Source of the DNA: Phycisphaerales bacterium
Lineage (GTDB): Bacteria; Planctomycetota; Phycisphaerae; Sedimentisphaerales; Anaerobacaceae
Length of the DNA stretch: 7,423 nucleotides
Direction: 5' to 3'
Assembly: GCA_003533825.1 (NCBI GenBank)
Contig: DQCG01000443.1
Span: 1 to 7,423 of the forward strand
Positions 1 through 5,889 of the stretch are shown here, one piece after another. The position numbers were made by a program, and so were the translations under genes. Position 1 is the first letter of the stretch. Every line of letters begins with the position of its first letter. The notes under the pieces are model-generated. The model searched no databases and was not told the origin of the DNA. It worked only from the letters and a program-made list of their open reading frames with translations.

Positions 1-308
1 AACTCTATATTTAATAAATTCTCGCATAGCCAAAGTTTTTACGACTCAAGTTGAAAATTTATGATCCTTCACAATATCACAAGTCCTTATTAAAACACAA
101 CTTACGCTCAAACCTCTTGGTTCTGCGAATCCAAATTTTTGTATAAGCTTATAATAATTTTCGAGAAAATCAATAAAAAGTTAAAATTTTTTTATATTTT
201 TTACTTCCTGTCCAGGTGGATTTAGAAGATTACAACTCACCTTTCTATCTATTACAGCGTAGCAGAAGTATTAGATGTTGATGTTCCTTTTTAAATTAAG
301 TTCTGCAC
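1..308. other. AT-rich non-coding left edge
   Basis: No convincing gene is visible on either strand. The stretch is strongly AT-rich. It holds a 12-bp palindrome TATAAGCTTATA (142-153), a hairpin-like TTTTCGAGAAAA (158-169), and a run TTAAAATTTTTTTA (181-194) whose reverse complement recurs at 2378-2391. A short open minus-strand stretch covers part of it but lacks a start and any recognisable motif. Confidence 0.5.
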
Positions 309-332
309 GGGGTAATTAAAGGTGTCGGGTAC
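309..332 (+). repeat. 24-bp direct repeat, copy 1, left of the transposase fragment
   Basis: The repeat starts GGGGTAATTAAAGGTGTC and ends GGTAC. It matches 679-702 at 23 of 24 positions; the one difference is G versus C at position 19 of the unit. The similarity stops on both sides, so this is a defined word rather than part of a longer duplication. It may be an insertion-sequence or REP-like end. Confidence 0.75.
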
Positions 333-426
333 TAATGGCACTGTTATGCATTTATCGACTTTCGCGCATACTCAAACCACTCGCACGACCGTTTATTTTT
401 TTGGGGCCGAACGTTAACAATTCCAG

Positions 427-488
427 CCTCCCTGGCCGAAGTTATATGTAACCTCCCTGGCTTTGCTCCCAAATTTAAGCCAGAGAGG
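427..488 (+). promoter_or_regulatory. Hairpin sequestering the transposase ribosome binding site
   Basis: The arm CCTCCCTGGCTT (452-463) pairs with AAGCCAGAGAGG (477-488) over 12 positions with one mismatch, leaving a 13-nt loop. The right arm contains the Shine-Dalgarno AGAGAGG (482-488), which sits 6 nt before the ATG at 495. The first ten bases of the left arm, CCTCCCTGGC, also occur at 427-436, so a second, competing fold is possible. Fold-back structures that block translation from read-through transcripts are known from IS10 and IS50; applying that here is an inference. Confidence 0.55.
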
Positions 489-494
489 TTTACA

Positions 495-689
495 ATGGTT
501 ACGAGTTTATTACAATCACTTAAAAACGGCAATATTGGTTTTTCAGTGTTTGATCAGCTTTCCTATTTCGATGACTCTCTCCCATTCGGTAATGTCCTTT
601 CTGCAGATCGTGTCAGGGAAATGTTTGCTGAGAGTGGCGTTCTCTTTGGCTATGGGGAAAACGATCTCTGGAATACGGGGGGTAATTAA
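495..689 (+). pseudogene. IS4-like transposase, N-terminal fragment
   Basis: This is the start of a DDE transposase of the IS4-like group. The residues up to about 60 (MVTSLLQSLKNG, then LSYFDDSLPF, then ESGVLFGYGENDLWNT) resemble the N-terminus of transposases widespread in planctomycete genomes, which normally run on for 400 or more residues with ALTLWAF-like sequence. The start ATG is preceded by AGAGAGG at 6-nt spacing, inside a hairpin. The reading frame ends after only 64 codons because the sequence switches to the second copy of a 24-bp repeat, which supplies the stop TAA at 687-689. The whole DDE catalytic domain is missing and no continuation appears in other frames. It is a dead remnant. 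The family call is from memory of related proteins. Confidence 0.7.
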
Positions 690-702
690 AGGTGTCCGGT
701 AC
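679..702 (+). repeat. 24-bp direct repeat, copy 2, at the transposase break point
   Basis: This copy begins exactly where the transposase reading frame stops making sense. It carries the same GGGGTAATTAAAGGTGTC core as copy 1 at 309-332, in the same orientation and 370 bp away. A direct rather than inverted arrangement means these are not the two ends of one insertion sequence. Insertion of, or recombination with, a second element that shares the end sequence would explain it. Confidence 0.7.
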
Positions 703-1024
703 ATTTTAGGCAAACAAGGGATAGTCAATTTTACTTTTTTCCGGAAAATTGAGCACTCCGAATTCTCCAACAAATTTGTTGCCAACAATTCTGTTTTGAT
801 GATCGCTTTGATTAGAATACAGGTGGGGCAAGCCAAGTATATTTACGATTTTCGATACCCGCTTTCGCGGGCACAAGTTTACTATTGACTATTGCTCTGA
901 GCTCTCGGTGGCCTCTGTGGCCTCTGTAATTGCCTATCCATTCGGCTCTGCTAAGGACAGGTTTTCTATTGACGATACCTATGGCATAAATTTACGATTT
1001 TTTCAAGACTTTCAGCCTTTTTTC
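703..1024. other. Non-coding region with palindromes and short repeats
   Basis: No gene is supported here. Visible structure comprises perfect palindromes TTTTCCGGAAAA (737-748) and CAACAAATTTGTTG (768-781), a REP-like hairpin CCCGC-TTTC-GCGGG (858-871), two and a bit tandem units of TGGCCTCTG (909-927), and a 12-nt direct repeat ATTTACGATTTT (841-852 and 990-1001). A longer plus-strand frame through 888 exists, but it has no start with a ribosome site and no protein-like composition. Confidence 0.5.
858..871. repeat. REP-like GC hairpin
   Basis: Inverted arms CCCGC and GCGGG enclose the loop TTTC. Short extragenic hairpins of this form are common as dispersed palindromes in bacterial genomes. 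There is no T-run directly after it on either strand, so I do not call it a terminator. Confidence 0.45.
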
Positions 1025-1102
1025 TCAGCTTGATTCGTTCGGCAACTGTTTTTCGAGAAAATCGATAAGCTTTGGGATCTCGATTGATATATCACGCCGC
1101 AT
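1025..1102 (-). pseudogene. Probable HepT (HEPN/DUF86) toxin remnant, internally deleted
   Basis: A 25-codon ORF begins MRRD and ends IPKLIDFLEKQLPNESS. Its ATG (1100-1102) overlaps the end of the nucleotidyltransferase gene by 11 bp and has AAGG 6 nt upstream, the usual arrangement for a coupled MntA-HepT pair. HepT/DUF86 proteins are about 110-140 residues. They often start with MRRD-like sequence and end with an acidic stretch, then IP-x-LI-x-x-LEK-x-LP. This ORF shows both ends and nothing between, so the four-helix HEPN core and its R-x4-6-H RNase motif would be gone. The simplest reading is an in-frame internal deletion that killed the toxin. The alternative is a chance short ORF. The similarity is judged by eye. 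Confidence 0.4.
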
Positions 1103-1406
1103 ATACTACCTTTGCGCTGTTAAGGATTTGCTGATGATAAATGCGATTTGGATTTTCTTCAAGCGCACGAACGTTCACAAGGTCAACGTCTCTGGCAAAA
1201 AGCTCCACCAGCTCGTTTTCCATACGATAATGGTCAAACATAGTCCAGTCAGCATCCGGAGCGAACGTAACAAGAAGGTCGATATCGCTGTCGGGTCTAA
1301 CCAAGCCAATCACGGCAGAACCGAAAACTGCAAGCTGCTTTATTTTCCATCGCCGGCAAAAATCCGCTATGATCGAGGTCTCAACTCCCAAATCTATGGA
1401 TTTCAT
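1092..1406 (-). CDS. MntA-type minimal nucleotidyltransferase (antitoxin-like)
   Basis: This 104-residue protein belongs to the minimal nucleotidyltransferase family. The signature is GSAVIGLVRPDSDIDLLV at about residues 29-46, with the metal-binding aspartates D41 and D43; a third acidic site is probably D75 in RDVDLVNV. In characterised MntA-HepT pairs the enzyme transfers AMP to the HEPN toxin and silences its RNase activity. The frame is open to 1502, but I place the start at 1406 because GGAG lies 6 nt before that ATG and a promoter-like sequence (1444-1474) lies inside the longer version. No intact HepT gene adjoins it on either side; only a 25-codon remnant overlaps its end. It is probably an orphan antitoxin. 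It follows an HNH gene on the same strand, 105 bp away. Confidence 0.85.
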   Translation of the reverse strand: MKSIDLGVETSIIADFCRRWKIKQLAVFGSAVIGLVRPDSDIDLLVTFAPDADWTMFDHYRMENELVELFARDVDLVNVRALEENPNRIYHQQILNSAKVVYAA

Positions 1407-1443
1407 TTTATTCTCCAATACGGGTTCCACATACTGATATTCG

Positions 1444-1474
1444 ATTATCTTATTATAATATAATATATGGTCAA
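1444..1474 (-). promoter_or_regulatory. Candidate promoter of the nucleotidyltransferase gene
   Basis: On the minus strand a -35-like TTGACC (1469-1474) is followed by either TAAGAT (1447-1452) with a 16-bp spacer or GATAAT (1444-1449) with a 19-bp spacer, in a very AT-rich context. It would start transcription about 30 nt before the ATG at 1406. This supports the short start and suggests expression independent of the upstream HNH gene. Confidence 0.4.
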
Positions 1475-1511
1475 TGGTTAAATTTTCCATCCACGGATCC
1501 AATCCGGAAAC

Positions 1512-2042
1512 CTACTTCGGAAAGTTTAGTACGGCGAACTCGCCGTGGTGTTTTTTTGCGGCTTTGTCGTATGCTTTTGCGGCATCGATTTCGTTGTCGA
1601 AGAATCCGATGAACTTGCTCTTGCCCTCATAGCGTATCTGGACGCTCCATTTCTTTTTATATCTATTCCAGCTCACTCCTTTGTATTTTGAGGATGGATT
1701 CTTTCTGAAGTGTATCCTGTTGTAGCTGTTTTGCATGGGTGTGGCGGTTCGCAGGTTCGCTTTGCGATTATCGAGGCCGTGATGGTTGATATGATCGACG
1801 AAAAGATGGTCCGGCGGGTCGATAATCTCGCGGTGCATCTTGATATGCTTCCACTTTTTAAAACCCACATGAATCCTGCGGACGGCATAATACGTGTTTT
1901 TGGCTTTATTGGCGTGCCATTTGTGTTTGTTTAGCCGCTCGTAATCTTCCGGGTCGACGATGGCGTACTTTCCCTGTGTCAGCGATATCCGGCGGAAAGC
2001 GTAGCCGTAGCGGGCCCGGCGGTACAACAGCACCACTGCCAC
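1512..2042 (-). CDS. HNH endonuclease-like protein with C-terminal AP2 domain
   Basis: This 176-residue protein has three parts. Residues 17-57 form a lead-in (ISLTQGKYAIVDPEDYERL...HKWHA) typical of homing-type HNH proteins. Residues 69-106 form an HNH_3-type nuclease core with MHREI and VDHINHHGLDNRKANLR, which keeps the D83-H84 pair and the downstream asparagines. From about residue 118 to the end (SKYKGVSW ... FIGFFDNEIDAAKAYDKAA ... VLNFP) it is an AP2/ERF-like DNA-binding domain. Such stand-alone HNH-AP2 proteins are thought to be mobile nucleases that nick or cut DNA; no intron or intein host is visible here. The start is doubtful. The first usual start is a GTG with no good ribosome site, yet the frame is open and protein-like for 24 more codons up to a TGA at 2115-2117. 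The gene may be a relic or use a rare start codon. The AT-rich flanks fit acquisition by transfer. Confidence 0.8.
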   Translation of the reverse strand: MAVVLLYRRARYGYAFRRISLTQGKYAIVDPEDYERLNKHKWHANKAKNTYYAVRRIHVGFKKWKHIKMHREIIDPPDHLFVDHINHHGLDNRKANLRTATPMQNSYNRIHFRKNPSSKYKGVSWNRYKKKWSVQIRYEGKSKFIGFFDNEIDAAKAYDKAAKKHHGEFAVLNFPK

Positions 2043-2117
2043 GAACGGCCGTAACAGCCTGTCCGGAATCGTGATGGAAAAGTTGAAAGTAATACCGCCG
2101 CCCCGGATGGAATATCA

Positions 2118-2588
2118 AATATTAAAAATCAAATCGCAAAATTAGATATCAAAGATGAAAATGAAGTTGTGCCCAGCGTGAGGCTTCTTCCGTTCCACAG
2201 GCAGAATTTCGATATTTACATTGTCATTTTGCGTTTTACATTTTGAATTTGAATTTAAGCCTTTCGGCCGGAGGCAAAAAACAGCGCCCCCATAATTGGA
2301 CGGACCTGCGCGTTTGATGCGAAAATCTACAAAATTGTAGACGACTTTTTTAATGTAAGTGCTCGTGGGGAAGGGAATAAAAAAATTTTAAAACTTTTTT
2401 ATTTTTGTTTTCAACTACCCGCGCATTTGATTGATTTTCTTGAGAAAATCTTACCCCATATTAACGCGTTTTTGAGGAGTTTTTGTCGCCGAGCAATGCT
2501 GTTGAGGCGGATTTTGGGGGGATGATTCGAGTGGTTTGTCAGGGATGGCCATAGAATCGGCGCACAATCTACAGGCACATCATTTATT
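2118..2588. other. AT-rich non-coding region with inverted repeats
   Basis: No gene is supported. Positions 2119-2165 (ATATCAAA/AATCAAA-type words) and 2211-2262 (ATTTTGCG, ATTTTGAATTTG) are loosely inverted to each other. TCTACAA-AA-TTGTAGA (2326-2341) is a perfect 7-bp-arm inverted repeat. It is followed five bases later by six T residues, so it could act as a weak terminator on the plus strand, though no plus-strand gene leads into it. TAAAAAAATTTTAA (2378-2391) and the LIDFLEK-coding word (2430-2447) echo sequences elsewhere in the window. Confidence 0.45.
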
Positions 2589-2603
2589 GCAGCCGAAGGC
2601 AGC
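2589..2603 (-). terminator. Weak terminator-like hairpin after the large exported-protein gene
   Basis: On the minus strand, GCTGCC-TTC-GGCTGC forms a six-pair stem with one T-T mismatch, 23 bp beyond the stop codon of the large gene. It is followed by AATAAATG and not a T-run, so termination would be inefficient or factor-assisted. Confidence 0.25.
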
Positions 2604-2626
2604 TCATTAGCAATTCTCCCTGTTGG

Positions 2627-4558
2627 TTATTCGGTTGCCTCCGGATTCAGGTACTTGAATTCGAAGAAGAAACCATCCTGCCTGCTGATGCCGTAAAAGG
2701 TTGACAGGCCAAAGTACTTCTTCACGGCGTCGAATTCGGGCAGCAGGCTCAGGCTGAAATCGAACAGTGCGTCGCCGCCCTGCGTAAACGCCACCTGCGG
2801 CAGGATCGAGCCTGAGCTTATCCCGACGCCGATTTGGTTGCGTTGATCCTTGCTGTCGGCCTTGTCCGGCTTTTTTGACTGCCGCATCGTGGACCATAAG
2901 AGTTCGCCCGAGACGGCATTGTCCTGCAGGCCGGCCAGCCCGACGACCGAAGGAATGTTCGACCTGGCTTTATTGAACCATCTTGCCGAGCCTATCGATT
3001 CGGCGCTGCTGCCCAGCGTGCGAATGGCCTGCTCGACGGCGGACTCGGTCGCGAAAATCAGATGCGTATCGGTGACAGTGAACGCTATTTTAGGTATCGG
3101 CGGAGCAACCGGGCCGGCGGCCGCCCTCATCGGCTTTCTGGCGGGCGGGCCGCCGAGCATTGGAGCCATACCCGACAGGTCGACCGTATATATAGTGTGG
3201 CCGAGAAGCTCACGCCTGGCTTCGGGATTGTCCGGCGCTATCATCTTGCCGTGCACGAGCGACAATGATTTTTCAAGGGCGCTGCGATTTTCTATCGCGA
3301 TTGCAATAATCGACTTCGCCTCCGGCAAATGTTCCTTCTTCGCCGAGCCTGCGTCACCGACATCCGGCTGCGGTTTGTCAATGCTCTGGGCGATGACTAT
3401 CTGCGAGCCGAAATGGTCGATGATATCGGCTTTCAACTGCAGCGCCGGTTCGCCCTGCGGGCCGGGCGGCAGAACCGGCATGTAAAGGATCGCCGCCATC
3501 TGCGGCGAGAAGCGCGTCAGAATATTGGTAAGCTCATCGAACGCTTTTTTGATATTCAAATTCACAACGGAGACCGAACACGCCGAGGCGGCAATAAATT
3601 TCGGCATTCGAATCGGCCCGGACTCGACTTCGAGCATTTTGCAAATCCCTATTTTGGCGCCGTCGATCTTCAGTATCGCCTTCGCAAAAGAAGAGCTCCC
3701 GGGCCCTCCGGCCGGCTCGACGCTGCAGCCGAACGACGTGACATTGTTCAGACCCATGTTGTCTACGATAGCCCTGACCTTGCCGGTGGTATCCTCGGCC
3801 AGTTCCGACTTGACGAGATGTTTTATGTTGACGTATAAATCAATTCTTCCTGCGCTTTTCGGATTAATCGCTCTTACAGTTGCGGCGTAGTCCCGGTCGT
3901 CGGCGAGGATGGTACTGCCGGCACCCCTGATCTGCGCGATGACGAACTTCAGCACGTTCGGGCTGGTCGAGCCGATCAGGCAATCGTCGATCAGACAATA
4001 ATTCACGGTCTCGGGAGGTTTCTTCTCGATGGTTATGATTTCTACGCCGCGATAGTCTTCAGTCTGCCGGCGGGCGCCGTCTTCAACCGCCTTGCGGATC
4101 ATCTTGTCTGCCGCTTCTCTGACCTTGCCGATGTCCTCGCCCCACTGGCTGACCAGCAGAACGGGCGGATTATTGACATCCTTTACCTGCTCGTCCAGCA
4201 CTACGGCCAGTGCCAGGCGGCCCTGCGGCAGGACACCGGCGTCGGCGATGGTCCTTACGAATTCGTGTTTCGACTCCTGCTTCTTTTCCTGCCATTTGGC
4301 CTTGAAATTATCGATAAAAGCCGCCATGGCCGGGTCTTCGTAGAGCCGGTAGACGTTGGTTTTTTCGAACTGCGCCCGGAGCTGGTTGAAATTGTTAATA
4401 TCCACCAGCAGAATGGTCTGGGGCGGAACGAGCTTGGCCGTGCTGGGCAGCTCGGCCGCACGAGCAGCGGCCGGAAAACACAAGAGCGTAAGAGCAACCG
4501 AGCATAAGAGCATAAGGGCTTGTAACGATTTTTTATTGTTTCGTGCAGCGTTTTTCAT
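2627..4558 (-). CDS. Large exported protein of unknown function (planctomycete type)
   Basis: I place the start at the ATG at 4558 (643 residues), because AAAGG precedes it at 7-nt spacing. An upstream in-frame ATG at 4600 lacks this and would add 14 residues before the signal peptide. The N-terminus is a clear Sec signal: basic MKNAARNNKK, a hydrophobic stretch at about residues 13-31 (ALMLLCSVALTLLCFPAAA), and a likely cut at ARA-AELP. No further membrane span is obvious. The mature part opens with LVPPQTILLVDINNF and later has a Pro/Ala-rich linker (GGPPARKPMRAAAGPVAPP) followed by HLIFATESAVEQAIRTL. These are features I associate with large uncharacterised planctomycete exported proteins, some classed near DUF3352. 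The C-terminus is FGLSTFYGISRQDGFFFEF, then KYLNP. GC content is visibly higher than in the flanks, as expected for a resident core gene. No catalytic motif is recognisable and no function is claimed. Confidence 0.85.
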   Translation of the reverse strand: MKNAARNNKKSLQALMLLCSVALTLLCFPAAARAAELPSTAKLVPPQTILLVDINNFNQLRAQFEKTNVYRLYEDPAMAAFIDNFKAKWQEKKQESKHEFVRTIADAGVLPQGRLALAVVLDEQVKDVNNPPVLLVSQWGEDIGKVREAADKMIRKAVEDGARRQTEDYRGVEIITIEKKPPETVNYCLIDDCLIGSTSPNVLKFVIAQIRGAGSTILADDRDYAATVRAINPKSAGRIDLYVNIKHLVKSELAEDTTGKVRAIVDNMGLNNVTSFGCSVEPAGGPGSSSFAKAILKIDGAKIGICKMLEVESGPIRMPKFIAASACSVSVVNLNIKKAFDELTNILTRFSPQMAAILYMPVLPPGPQGEPALQLKADIIDHFGSQIVIAQSIDKPQPDVGDAGSAKKEHLPEAKSIIAIAIENRSALEKSLSLVHGKMIAPDNPEARRELLGHTIYTVDLSGMAPMLGGPPARKPMRAAAGPVAPPIPKIAFTVTDTHLIFATESAVEQAIRTLGSSAESIGSARWFNKARSNIPSVVGLAGLQDNAVSGELLWSTMRQSKKPDKADSKDQRNQIGVGISSGSILPQVAFTQGGDALFDFSLSLLPEFDAVKKYFGLSTFYGISRQDGFFFEFKYLNPEATE

Positions 4559-4600
4559 TTTCAGGCCTTTCTTAAAAAAAGCATAAATTGAATTTCGCAT

Positions 4601-4953
4601 TCACCCGTCCCGGCGTACCGAGAACCGGCACCGAAATAATACTACCAGAGAACCGCAACTTATGCAATTATTGTTGGAATTCCGGCAGTAAGCAGGATAG
4701 GCAGGTTCCCGCCGTAAAGGCAGAAGCCTGTCCGCTTCCCGAAGATACTAATGAGTCAGCGCATCTTTAGCGACATGGTATGCTACCTGTGCCATCCTTT
4801 TTGGAGACTTAGATGTAGTGCTCTTTCTCGATTGTATACAACAGTCGAAAACATCGCGCAAGTTTAAAATAGGTAATTTATATGAGCTTTTCTACAGAGC
4901 ATGTCTGACCCCTTTATTTTAGGTGGAAATCTGTTTCCATCAGACTAAATTAC
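4601..4953. other. Divergent intergenic region
   Basis: This separates the minus-strand exported-protein gene from the plus-strand DUF488 pair and should hold both promoters. A GAAGC-CTGTCC-GCTTC inverted repeat and GGAATTCC are visible. CTTTTTGGAGACTTA (4797-4811) is an exact 15-nt copy of bases inside the DUF488 gene (5527-5541). The word GTCTGACCCCTTTATTTT (4903-4920) resembles dispersed extragenic repeat ends. No reading frame here is convincing. Confidence 0.45.
4639..4667 (-). promoter_or_regulatory. Weak candidate promoter for the exported-protein gene
   Basis: On the minus strand TTGCAT (4662-4667) and TAGTAT (4639-4644) are separated by 17 bp and lie about 80 nt upstream of the ATG at 4558. 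Each box matches the sigma-70 consensus only partly, at three and four of six positions. Confidence 0.2.
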
Positions 4954-4968
4954 TTGCAAAAAGTGTTG

Positions 4969-4974
4969 TATAAT
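4969..4974 (+). promoter_or_regulatory. -10 box of the DUF488 operon
   Basis: A perfect TATAAT lies 48 nt upstream of the ATG at 5023, where transcription would start around 4981. No good -35 box sits at 16-18 bp; TTGCAA (4954-4959) is only 9 bp away. The box argues against the longer coding frame that would start at the TTG at 4954. Confidence 0.35.
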
Positions 4975-5022
4975 ATTAGGATGGTAATTGATGGAGCGGA
5001 AAAGGAGAAAAGGCATATTAGA

Positions 5023-5625
5023 ATGAAAGAACTATTTACTATAGGGCACTCAAATCACACATTCGAGCATTTCCTCGAGTTACTTATAGAATATCGGGTT
5101 TCCACGATAATTGACGTCCGATCCGGCCCCTACAGCCAATACTTACCTCATTTCAATAAAGAATTACTGGATAATGCCCTGAGAAACGCCGGCATTGAAT
5201 ACATATTCCTGGGCAGGGAATTAGGCGCACAACGATCCGAAGAGGATTGCTACATTGATAGCCAGGCAAAATATAACCTGATCGCCAGGTTGCCAGCCTT
5301 CCAGAGTGGATTAGAGAGAGTCCTTCTGAAAGGTGAACATTACAGAGTCTCGCTCATGTGCTCGGAATCCGATCCCATTAAATGCCACAGAACAATATTA
5401 GTGTGTCGCGAATTGAAAAAGCTCCGTCCGGACTTGAAGATAACTCACATCCTGGGGGACGGTACGGGAGAACGGCAGGAGGTCTCGGATAAAAGGCTCG
5501 TTAACTTTCATAAGCTCCAGCCGGAGCTTTTTGGAGACTTAACGTCAATGTCCGGTCTTATTGAGAAAGCGTACGATTTACAAGCAGAAAAAATAGCATA
5601 CAAGAAGGTGACCGTAGAAGCATGA
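5023..5625 (+). CDS. DUF488 family protein
   Basis: This 200-residue protein of the DUF488 family has no settled biochemical role. Family landmarks are present in order: FTIGHS (5-10), IIDVRSGP (29-36), the GRELG turn (64-68), and the conserved end motif LMCSESDPIKCHR (111-123) with C113, C121, H122 and R123. The paired cysteines and histidine suggest a metal- or thiol-based active site, but that is inference. The length is normal for the family. I chose the ATG at 5023 because the protein then opens with the standard MKELFTIGHS and AAAGG lies 9 nt upstream. Earlier in-frame starts at 4954 (TTG) and 4981 fall in or beside the -10 box. Its stop overlaps the start of a second DUF488 gene (ATGA), so the two were co-transcribed and translationally coupled. 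Confidence 0.85.
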   Translation: MKELFTIGHSNHTFEHFLELLIEYRVSTIIDVRSGPYSQYLPHFNKELLDNALRNAGIEYIFLGRELGAQRSEEDCYIDSQAKYNLIARLPAFQSGLERVLLKGEHYRVSLMCSESDPIKCHRTILVCRELKKLRPDLKITHILGDGTGERQEVSDKRLVNFHKLQPELFGDLTSMSGLIEKAYDLQAEKIAYKKVTVEA

Positions 5626-5819
5626 AACTCTTCACTATTGGTTTTACCAAGAAGTCTGCTGAAGAATTCTTTACTTGCTTGCAGAAAGCTGGAGTATCTC
5701 GTGTTGTTGACATAAGGCTCAATAACACATCCCAGCTTGCCGGATTCGCAAAAGCACCAGACCTAAAATACTTCCTCCATGCCATTGCGGGGATTGAGCA
5801 TGCCTCACAAACCATCTGA
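5622..5819 (+). pseudogene. Second DUF488 family gene, C-terminally truncated
   Basis: The 65-residue product opens MKLFTIGFTKKSAEEFF and has RVVDIRLNN at 27-35, then LAGFAK and DLKYFL, the usual first third of a DUF488 protein of the type paired with the preceding gene. It then ends abruptly after HAIAGIEHASQTI. The expected remainder, including the conserved Cys-x-x-x-x-x-x-x-Cys-His-Arg region near the end, is not found in any frame before 6141. This points to a deletion and not a single-base frameshift. Its ATG overlaps the upstream stop by 4 bp. It is distinct from, and not a copy of, the first gene. The remnant is unlikely to fold as an enzyme. Confidence 0.75.
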
Positions 5820-5889
5820 CTGGGATGAGGATGAAGAACCGGTATGCTGGAAACTGATCGCCGGAGTGATTGAGCTTCAGAATCAATGA
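5800..5889 (+). other. 29-codon ORF at the DUF488 break, possible gene tail
   Basis: It opens MPHKPSDWDEDEEPVCWKL and ends IAGVIELQNQ. The frame differs from the truncated DUF488 gene and overlaps its last six codons. The composition (acidic cluster, two Trp, one Cys) looks protein-like and could be the 3' end of another gene joined by the deletion that truncated DUF488. There is no ribosome site, so independent expression is doubtful, and I do not recognise a family. Confidence 0.25.

Noticed and set aside
30..180. Possible minus-strand HepT-like fragment reading FIDFLENYYKLIQK
   Set aside because: It has no start codon, contains a stop, and shows no similarity beyond the short IDFLE word; kept only as one copy of the dispersed word.
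463..888. 141-codon plus-strand ORF overlapping the transposase fragment
   Set aside because: It runs in another frame across the transposase remnant and both the repeat and palindromic sequence, has no ribosome site, and its composition is not protein-like.
1092..1502. Longer nucleotidyltransferase start at 1502
   Set aside because: The extra 32 residues cover an AT-rich promoter-like stretch, and the internal ATG at 1406 has a well-placed GGAG.
2850..3485. Long plus-strand frame opposite the exported-protein gene (and others at 3329-3838 and 3525-3890)
   Set aside because: These are antisense shadows of a GC-rich gene with a clear signal peptide on the other strand; none has a family motif or ribosome site.
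4588..4770. 60-codon plus-strand ORF in the divergent region
   Set aside because: It begins inside the 5' region of the opposite gene, lacks a ribosome site, and has no recognisable family.
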